Shown here one piece after another: positions 4,907 through 8,013 of a DNA stretch of 8,013 nt. Both the position numbers and the translations under genes were made by a program. The stretch's first letter is position 1; each line of letters starts with the position of its first letter. Below the pieces are notes generated by a model that worked only from the letters and a program-made list of their open reading frames with translations, was not told the DNA's origin and searched no databases. Source of the stretch: Deltaproteobacteria bacterium. Its GTDB lineage: Bacteria; Desulfobacterota; DSM-4660; Desulfatiglandales; B25-G16. The stretch is from positions 1-8,013 of the forward strand of contig JAFDHR010000096.1 of the NCBI GenBank assembly GCA_019308645.1, in the 5' to 3' direction.

Positions 4907-4940
4907 ACGAGCCCTCTACCGCCCGAGCGCCCTTTTTTTT
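4838..4940 (+). ncRNA. Candidate structured small RNA with anti-Shine-Dalgarno loop and U-tract end
   Basis: The outer stem pairs 4839-4854 with 4917-4931: GGTGCTCAGGCTGGTA against TACCGCCCGAGCGCC, with 14 pairs, one A-C mismatch and one bulged T. The inner stem is perfect over 11 bp: 4855-4865 (TCAAGAAAAAA) with 4896-4906 (TTTTTTCTTGA). It is contiguous with the outer stem on the 5' side and leaves a 10-base bulge (4907-4916) on the 3' side. Eight T residues (4933-4940) follow the stem at once, as at a transcript end. The 30-base apical loop (4866-4895) contains ATCACCT at 4869-4875, identical to the core of the archaeal 16S rRNA 3' end and complementary to AGGTGAT ribosome sites. It is preceded by its own TATA-like box and a regulator site. 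It could be a free small RNA, a terminator or attenuator for the early operon, or both. No known RNA family recognised. Confidence 0.5.
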
Positions 4941-4958
4941 AGTTTTTGGAGGTATTAG

Positions 4959-5153
4959 ATGAGTATTTTAATTCATGACGGGTTTACATATAACAAAAAA
5001 GCAGAGAGATGTCACGCCTGTGGTAGTCTCACTAATTTTTACAGAGAAATCTGGATAAAATCTCTTTATATTTGCTTGTGCGTTAAGTGCAACAACGAGT
5101 TTTTTAAATATCTAGACGAAAAATGGGTAGAAATCGCAGGAGATTTAGCATAA
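4959..5153 (+). CDS. 64-aa zinc-ribbon-like protein
   Basis: The protein has two CxxC pairs, Cys18-His-Ala-Cys21 and Cys41-Val-Lys-Cys44, with an extra Cys39, separated by 19 residues (GSLTNFYREIWIKSLYIC). This is the usual layout of a small zinc ribbon that could contact nucleic acid or protein. A strong ribosome site (GGAGG, 7 bases before the ATG) lies just after the U-tract of the small RNA, so termination there would control this gene and everything downstream. Its stop codon directly abuts the ATG of the 288-aa gene. The function is unknown. The zinc-binding prediction is secure from the cysteine spacing, and the partner is not known. Confidence 0.8.
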   Translation: MSILIHDGFTYNKKAERCHACGSLTNFYREIWIKSLYICLCVKCNNEFFKYLDEKWVEIAGDLA

Positions 5154-6020
5154 ATGTCATACCGGCGCTTATCAGAGAGAATACAATTAAATGTCAAGGC
5201 TCTAAGTCGAAAAATGAGCCAAATATCAAACAAAGAAGTTCAGGTTATTGCTGGAGAAAACAAGATAAGCCCAAACAAGGTAAGGGCCATATATGCAACC
5301 GATGTGTTCAAACTCTTTGATCAGGATGTCAAGGCCCAATACCTACAATTTTTTTGTGAGAATGACCGTGACTATTCTGAGGCTAATAGACTTTTACGAA
5401 AATATTATCTGGACAGCCTTAATGCCAATCAAACGTTTATGCTCAGAAATACTATTTTAACAGGTAACCCTGCTACTGCAAGTCAGAAGTTGCGCCCTGA
5501 CTTTTTCAAAGGTATTCCTGCGAGACGTTGGACTAAGGAGAGGCTTCAGAATCAGATCATTGAACTTCTTGAGATTTACGCTGAGAACGAGGCCGACTGT
5601 CCGATAACAGTTATAGCAAATTTCTATCTCTATACGTATCAACATTACAGACGTCGCTGCATAGTGAATTGTTATGGTCGTGCAGAGGGTCCTGAATCGA
5701 AAATTGATGAATTAGAGGTTTATGCAGAAGAGCACGGACGTAAAGCGATCAGGCATTTCGAAAAATCAACCGACTGGCAATGGATGAAAATGGAGGATGG
5801 CGAGTGGATCGGACCTAATTTTATTGACAAAATCGAGAATTTCGAACGTGTGGACGGCAGAGAAGAGGAGGAAATAGAGGAACTCAAGGAAATGAAATCT
5901 ATCCTTGAAGCACATCAACATTATAAAATTAAGTGGGACGAGTGGCTTATTATTGGCATTTGTGTAGGTGGATATGTTTATTATGAATCAGACAAGAAAA
6001 AATTTACTCGATTGTCATAG
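5154..6020 (+). CDS. 288-aa early protein of unknown function (replication or regulation candidate)
   Basis: The largest early protein. Residues 1-75 are helical and basic, with a possible DNA-binding segment (SNKEVQVIAGENKISPNKVR). A middle region (about 76-170) is helical and polar, with a Tyr/Arg cluster (YLYTYQHYRRRC). The C-terminal part is acidic, with a probable coiled coil at about 232-255 (REEEEIEELKEMKSILEAHQ), ending in WLIIGICVGGYVYY. No HUH, polymerase, helicase or recombinase signature was found. Position favours replication initiation or transcription control: it is the only large protein of the early operon and lies close to the iteron-like motif array, in an element without a visible polymerase. 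The ATG at 5154 follows the previous TAA directly, with AGGAG 11 bases upstream. Its end overlaps the next gene. Confidence 0.85.
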   Translation: MSYRRLSERIQLNVKALSRKMSQISNKEVQVIAGENKISPNKVRAIYATDVFKLFDQDVKAQYLQFFCENDRDYSEANRLLRKYYLDSLNANQTFMLRNTILTGNPATASQKLRPDFFKGIPARRWTKERLQNQIIELLEIYAENEADCPITVIANFYLYTYQHYRRRCIVNCYGRAEGPESKIDELEVYAEEHGRKAIRHFEKSTDWQWMKMEDGEWIGPNFIDKIENFERVDGREEEEIEELKEMKSILEAHQHYKIKWDEWLIIGICVGGYVYYESDKKKFTRLS

Positions 6021-6318
6021 ATGTATTGATCTTGACTTTGCGGACTTTTACAGAGTCTTAAAAATAGTGCAATATGCTATTCCTTGCCGTATAAGACGTA
6101 GTAGTTCAAAAGAGGGCTTTCATATAGTCACTGATTCAGAATACGCTGACTTTCTGGCTGAAAATGTCGATGATGAAAATAGAATCTGGCTTCGTCAAGA
6201 AGGTTATCCTGTCATTGCTTTATTTAGGAAAAAAAGGTCCAGACAGAAATTCAAACGTCTGTCGGGCAAATGGTTCAATATTTTGGACTTAAACGACTTT
6301 TTAAGGAGGTTTATTTGA
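5983..6318 (+). CDS. 111-aa protein with primase-like DxD and S-x(4)-FH motifs
   Basis: I chose the ATG at 5983, nine bases after AGGTGG. The frame also offers GTG at 5968 and ATG at 5974, but these sit on the ribosome site. Residues 14-18 read CIDLD (Asp16, Asp18) and residues 38-49 read RRSSSKEGFHIV (His47). In archaeo-eukaryotic primases a DxD/DxE metal motif is followed about 30 residues later by an S-G-x-G-x-H nucleotide-binding motif, and here the spacing is 29-31. A third acidic motif and the rest of a catalytic core are not obvious in only 111 residues. It may therefore be a minimal or degenerate relative, or a family sharing the RRM fold. A CxxC-like CHRC lies at 11-14. The C-terminal half has WLRQEGYPVIALFRKKRSRQ. 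Its end carries the ribosome site of the next gene. Confidence 0.75.
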   Translation: MNQTRKNLLDCHRCIDLDFADFYRVLKIVQYAIPCRIRRSSSKEGFHIVTDSEYADFLAENVDDENRIWLRQEGYPVIALFRKKRSRQKFKRLSGKWFNILDLNDFLRRFI

Positions 6319-6321
6319 AAA

Positions 6322-6495
6322 TTGAAAATTAAAGTTGAGAGATCACTAAAAAAGAAGGTTGGCGACTCCTGGCACGGTATCACTATCGCCTGGGAGACCG
6401 AAGACGAAAATTGGAGCACACGTAGATACACAACAGATTTACTCATCGATGAGATTCAACAAATTCTCGAACGGGAGGCCGACAGTTGGACGTAA
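6322..6495 (+). CDS. 57-aa small early protein, TTG start
   Basis: The frame LKIKVERSLKKKVGDSWHGI...TRRYTTDLLIDEIQQILERE encodes 57 residues. An upstream in-frame TGA (the previous gene's stop, shared position 6316-6318) leaves TTG at 6322 as the only standard start, with AAGGAGGT 11 bases upstream. The predicted fold is a two- or three-strand sheet (IKVERSLKK, WHGITIAWET) followed by one helix (TDLLIDEIQQILEREADSW). Such small alpha-beta proteins are common in archaeal virus early regions, with no known function. It overlaps the following gene by 10 bases. Confidence 0.65.
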   Translation: MKIKVERSLKKKVGDSWHGITIAWETEDENWSTRRYTTDLLIDEIQQILEREADSWT

Positions 6496-6665
6496 TTACG
6501 TGGGAAGGCACACGTAAAGAAGAGCCAAAACATCCCTGCGAGAGACTCCGAAAAGACTGCTGGGGTTATTTCTGTGCTTTACACCCAATCGATCCTATCG
6601 ATCCAGACGTGCGATGTTCAAAAAAATGCAGGGACTACGTTCCCTGTCCAAAGGAGGGCTGCTAA
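6486..6665 (+). CDS. 59-aa cysteine-rich probable zinc protein, TTG start
   Basis: The protein has 59 residues with seven cysteines at positions 18, 25, 30, 44, 48, 54 and 59 (CERLRKDCWGYFC; CSKKCRDYVPCPKEGC). The spacing suggests one or two zinc sites, although it is not a standard finger. A tandem 9-base repeat in the DNA gives IDPIDPD in the middle. The TTG at 6486 is seven bases after GGGAGG and overlaps the end of the previous gene. The stop TAA overlaps the next start as TAATG. The real gene is supported by ribosome site, overlap pattern and cysteine density. The function is unknown. Confidence 0.7.
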   Translation: MDVITWEGTRKEEPKHPCERLRKDCWGYFCALHPIDPIDPDVRCSKKCRDYVPCPKEGC

Positions 6666-6820
6666 TGGCTTCACTTAGTTCGCAGATAAGAGAGATCAAG
6701 CGTGACATCAAATATCTCGATAAAAGACAGGATGACCTGCTAACATTAATACAGAACAGAACCAATGCTTTAGAGCGTAGACTCTCTGAATTAGTCAAGA
6801 GGATTGATAACCTTGATTGA
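6665..6820 (+). CDS. 51-aa coiled-coil protein
   Basis: From the ATG at 6665 (GGAGG seven bases upstream, TAATG overlap with the previous stop) the product is MASLSSQIREIKRDIKYLDK... and on to LERRLSELVKRIDNLD. Hydrophobic residues recur every three to four positions over nearly the whole length (I, I, I, L, L, L, I, L, L, L, V, I, L), which indicates a single long amphipathic helix forming a dimeric or trimeric coiled coil. The frame is open 17 codons further upstream, but the ribosome site fixes the start here. It may be an adaptor partner of another viral protein or a pair with the adjacent 35-aa membrane protein. No family can be named. Confidence 0.75.
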   Translation: MASLSSQIREIKRDIKYLDKRQDDLLTLIQNRTNALERRLSELVKRIDNLD

Positions 6821-6920
6821 ACTTGAGATTGGCAAAAATCTCTCCATAACACTGGTTTTTCTTGGAGCCTTTTGGGTTCTCGAGAAATTGATACGAGCCA
6901 TTAAGGAGGAATTCAATTGA
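6813..6920 (+). CDS. 35-aa single-pass membrane miniprotein, TTG start
   Basis: The 35-residue frame LIELEIGKNLSITLVFLGAF then WVLEKLIRAIKEEFN has one hydrophobic helix at about residues 10-24 and a charged amphipathic tail. The TTG at 6813 lies 10 bases after AGAGG (an in-frame TTG at 6804 is too close to that site). The gene overlaps the coiled-coil gene by eight bases and the next gene by four. The pair of a coiled-coil protein followed by a tiny membrane protein is reminiscent of phage spanin or holin accessory pairs, but nothing in the sequence establishes lysis. Short length keeps confidence moderate. Confidence 0.5.
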   Translation: MIELEIGKNLSITLVFLGAFWVLEKLIRAIKEEFN

Positions 6921-7162
6921 CTATTCACAACTACAAACCTGACGACTGGATATTGTTCAAAACTGATGATCCGTTGCCTAATAAAAACAAGGCTCCCAAA
7001 CAGAGGACGCATTACTGTGGTGAAATGAGACTTAGACTCGTTCCTTCGGCTTTTGTATGGCGTGGCGAACACTTTTGTTCTATTAAACTTTATGGCATCG
7101 AGTTTAGGTTGCACCGCAAGACCTGTCCTTTCTGTGGCCATAATTTTCCGTGGTGGAGATAA
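6917..7162 (+). CDS. 81-aa zinc-binding protein, TTG start
   Basis: TTG at 6917 is six bases after AAGGAGGA and overlaps the previous stop (TTGA). The protein has 81 residues. Cys34 (THYCGEM) and Cys54 (EHFCSIK) precede a clear C-terminal knuckle, Cys70-Pro-Phe-Cys73-Gly-His75, followed by NFPWWR. The CPFCGH knuckle is typical of small viral zinc proteins and of treble-clef or ribbon modules. Cys34 with Cys54 or His32 would supply the other ligands. The body (MRLRLVPSAFVWRGEHFCSI) looks beta-rich. A nucleic-acid-binding role is likely but unproven. Confidence 0.8.
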   Translation: MTIHNYKPDDWILFKTDDPLPNKNKAPKQRTHYCGEMRLRLVPSAFVWRGEHFCSIKLYGIEFRLHRKTCPFCGHNFPWWR

Positions 7163-7164
7163 TC

Positions 7165-7428
7165 ATGACTGAATACGTAATTCACCACGATTATGGCGGT
7201 TTTACAATACCAGAAATTCTGAAAGAAGAGTTATCGAAGGACTATGGATTACTATTTGGCGAAAGCAGTCTCAGATTACGTTCTGACAAGAGGCTTGTCG
7301 AATATTTCAAAAAATACAAACACTCCTCATATCTTATTGTCGATATTCCTTACGATCCCGACGAATTAGAAATTCTCGAGTGTGACGGTCTCGAGGTTAT
7401 TGTCAAACGTGGAATGATCTGGCCATGA
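7165..7428 (+). CDS. 87-aa protein of an uncharacterised phage-type family
   Basis: The ATG at 7165 is seven bases after GGTGGAG. The frame extends five codons upstream through that site, so the shorter form is preferred. The product has an N-terminal YGGFTIPEILKEEL segment, an R-S-D-K-R-LVEYFKKY helix, and a C-terminal SYLIVDIPYDPDELEILECD then GLEVIVKRGM. From memory this order (a YGGF start, an R-x-D-x-x-L-V helix, an hhVxIP strand, then E-h-x-E-x-D-G-x-E-h-V) matches a small protein of unknown function found in many tailed phages and some archaeal viruses. Here it is a compact version. No catalytic residues are evident. It is the last gene before the T-rich terminator of the early operon. 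Confidence 0.75.
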   Translation: MTEYVIHHDYGGFTIPEILKEELSKDYGLLFGESSLRLRSDKRLVEYFKKYKHSSYLIVDIPYDPDELEILECDGLEVIVKRGMIWP

Positions 7429-7435
7429 CCTCTAA

Positions 7436-7450
7436 TTTCTTTTCTTTTTT
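7436..7450 (+). terminator. T-rich terminator of the early operon
   Basis: TTTCTTTTCTTTTTT lies eight bases after the stop of the 87-aa gene. It shares the 11-base core TTTTCTTTTTT with the minus-strand terminator at 346-357. No hairpin precedes it. Some read-through would be needed to express the next gene, which has no visible promoter of its own. Confidence 0.5.
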
Positions 7451-7466
7451 CCAGGAGTGAAAAGTG

Positions 7467-7739
7467 ATGGGTATATTTGAATGTGAAAACTGTGGAAAGG
7501 AACTGGAGTATGACGAAGGGATTAAGGTCTATATACAAGATTTATATCGTTCTGAGCAGATTATAGAATATCTTTTCTGTTCTGTTGGCTGTTTAAATTC
7601 TTATTTTAATTCTCAGCCGGTTGTTATTGGTGCAATTCCGACTAACAGGCGTGGCCGGAGCACTGTGGGCTCTGTCGGAGAGCAAAGCGCGCGTCAGACA
7701 GACAGCGAATGTAGAACTATCCATGAACGAGGACGGTGA
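7467..7739 (+). CDS. 90-aa protein with TRASH-like double cysteine motif
   Basis: The ATG at 7467 is six bases after AGGAGTGA. A GTG one codon earlier is less well placed. Residues 4-44 hold FECENCGKELEYDEG (Cys6, Cys9) and YLFCSVGCLNSYF (Cys38, Cys42). This C-x2-C-G ... F-C-S-x2-C-x3-Y-F arrangement is characteristic of TRASH/YHS-type treble-clef zinc modules. After residue 50 the sequence becomes Arg/Ser/Thr-rich (NRRGRSTVGSVGEQSARQTD) and overlaps another open frame. This tail may be genuine, or may reflect a frameshift that has replaced the original C-terminus. The N-terminal half is secure. The function is unknown. Confidence 0.7.
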   Translation: MGIFECENCGKELEYDEGIKVYIQDLYRSEQIIEYLFCSVGCLNSYFNSQPVVIGAIPTNRRGRSTVGSVGEQSARQTDSECRTIHERGR

Positions 7740-7884
7740 TGTTAGATTTAAGCTTACCGAAAACGAGATTTATTTTTATCCGCTTTTCACCGAAAACGAT
7801 CTTGAATATCTTAAAATTAAAAATCTTCTTCATTCGCTTCCTGAAATTGTGCGACATGCTCAGACAACCCAGTTAACTCCGTAA
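7723..7884 (+). CDS. Small acidic protein (53 aa from ATG; start uncertain)
   Basis: From the ATG at 7723 the frame encodes MNEDGDVRFKLTENEIYFYP then LFTENDLEYLKIKNLLHSLP and a polar tail ending QTTQLTP. It reads like a beta hairpin followed by a helix. There is no good ribosome site. The same frame is open back to TTG at 7621 (87 residues) through a GC-richer part of the preceding gene (GALWALSESKARVRQTANVE), so the real start could lie upstream. A competing frame from ATG at 7739 is rich in Phe, Ile and Lys and looks like a shadow. No family recognised. Confidence 0.45.
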   Translation: MNEDGDVRFKLTENEIYFYPLFTENDLEYLKIKNLLHSLPEIVRHAQTTQLTP

Positions 7885-7936
7885 AGCCTGAAGAACGGAA
7901 ATCTCGACCTCGACAGGACAACGGGCCCTTTCGTTT

Positions 7937-8013
7937 ATGGGTTCCAGGACTGAACGGTACCCGATTAGGAAGATAGTTGGGTACGGTCTGCGGGTTTCGG
8001 CGACGATCCCGTC
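7937..8013 (+). CDS. Start of an AbrB-like protein, cut by the window edge
   Basis: The frame from ATG at 7937 stays open to the last base (25 codons plus two bases). Its residues 8-25 read YPIRKIVGYGLRVSATIP, which matches the usual opening of SpoVT/AbrB domains (R-K-h-x-x-x-G-x-x-x-R-V-T-I-P). Only the first strands are present. There is no ribosome site or TATA box close upstream, so it may be expressed by read-through or start elsewhere. The stretch from about 7885 onward is GC-richer than the rest of the window. If confirmed, both ends of the window carry AbrB-like regulators of different sequence. Confidence 0.45.
   Translation, partial: MGSRTERYPIRKIVGYGLRVSATIP

Noticed and set aside
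4947..4959. GGAGGTATTAG before the 64-aa gene as a seventh motif copy
   Set aside because: Only GAGGTATTA is shared. The rest does not align, and the match is explained by the ribosome site.
5123..5320. 65-codon plus-strand frame across the start of the 288-aa gene
   Set aside because: It is out of frame with two well-placed genes, has no suitable ribosome site, and its basic composition is a shadow of the 288-aa frame.
6589..6606. Tandem ATCGATCC repeat in the cysteine-rich gene as a regulatory site
   Set aside because: Only two copies, in frame and encoding IDPIDPD. Best explained as a small coding duplication.
6204..7141. Minus-strand frames of 80-116 codons opposite the early operon
   Set aside because: Each lies opposite genes with clear ribosome sites and cysteine motifs, and none has a promoter or ribosome site.
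7957..7984. Possible hairpin GTACCC ... GGGTAC near the right edge
   Set aside because: It has only six pairs around a 16-base loop and no T-tract, and it lies inside the AbrB-like frame. Too weak to call.
1..8013. Terminal inverted repeats, CRISPR array, tRNA or rRNA genes, insertion sequences
   Set aside because: The two ends do not match in either orientation by eye. No regularly spaced repeat array, cloverleaf with a T-loop, or transposase signature was found.

Overview
The window looks like most or all of a small double-stranded DNA virus (or virus-like element) of an archaeon. The archaeal signs are TATA-box promoters about 25 bases upstream of expected transcript starts, T-rich terminators, strong GGAGG/GGTGAT ribosome sites and frequent TTG starts. 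The viral signs are two divergent blocks of tightly packed, mostly unrecognisable genes: one of beta-rich and membrane proteins, one of very small zinc-binding and coiled-coil proteins. No polymerase, packaging ATPase, integrase, tRNA or terminal repeat is visible. The window may therefore be incomplete, or the element may depend heavily on its host. I could not assign a virus family.

Left block (minus strand, about 4452 down to 372). This is the probable late/structural block. A membrane-anchored helical protein (3814-4452) has its own promoter. A second, matching promoter at 3764-3812 drives a packed operon: a basic hydrophobic protein, a 287-residue beta-rich protein (best capsid candidate), two smaller beta-rich proteins, a pair of overlapping genes read in different frames, and two short hydrophobic proteins. 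It ends at a T-rich terminator at 346-357. Beyond it, a separately promoted gene (36-263) resembles AbrB-type DNA-binding proteins.

Centre (3764-4940). Six copies of a 20-bp motif, with invariant TGTAATAC and a second ATAC one helical turn later, sit against the TATA boxes of both blocks. They look like binding sites for one regulator that controls the early/late choice, or possibly origin iterons. The last copy stands in front of a TATA-like box followed, at the right distance, by a strongly base-paired segment ending in eight T residues. This appears to be an undescribed small RNA whose apical loop carries an anti-Shine-Dalgarno sequence.

Right block (plus strand, 4612-7428). This is the probable early operon: about a dozen small genes, most overlapping by 1-10 bases or abutting. 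It includes several CxxC zinc proteins, a 288-residue protein of unknown function, and a 111-residue protein with DxD and S-x(4)-FH motifs reminiscent of archaeo-eukaryotic primases. The operon ends at a T-rich tract with the same 11-base core as the late terminator. Further right are another CxxC protein, a small acidic protein, and the start of a second AbrB-like gene cut by the window edge, in GC-richer sequence.
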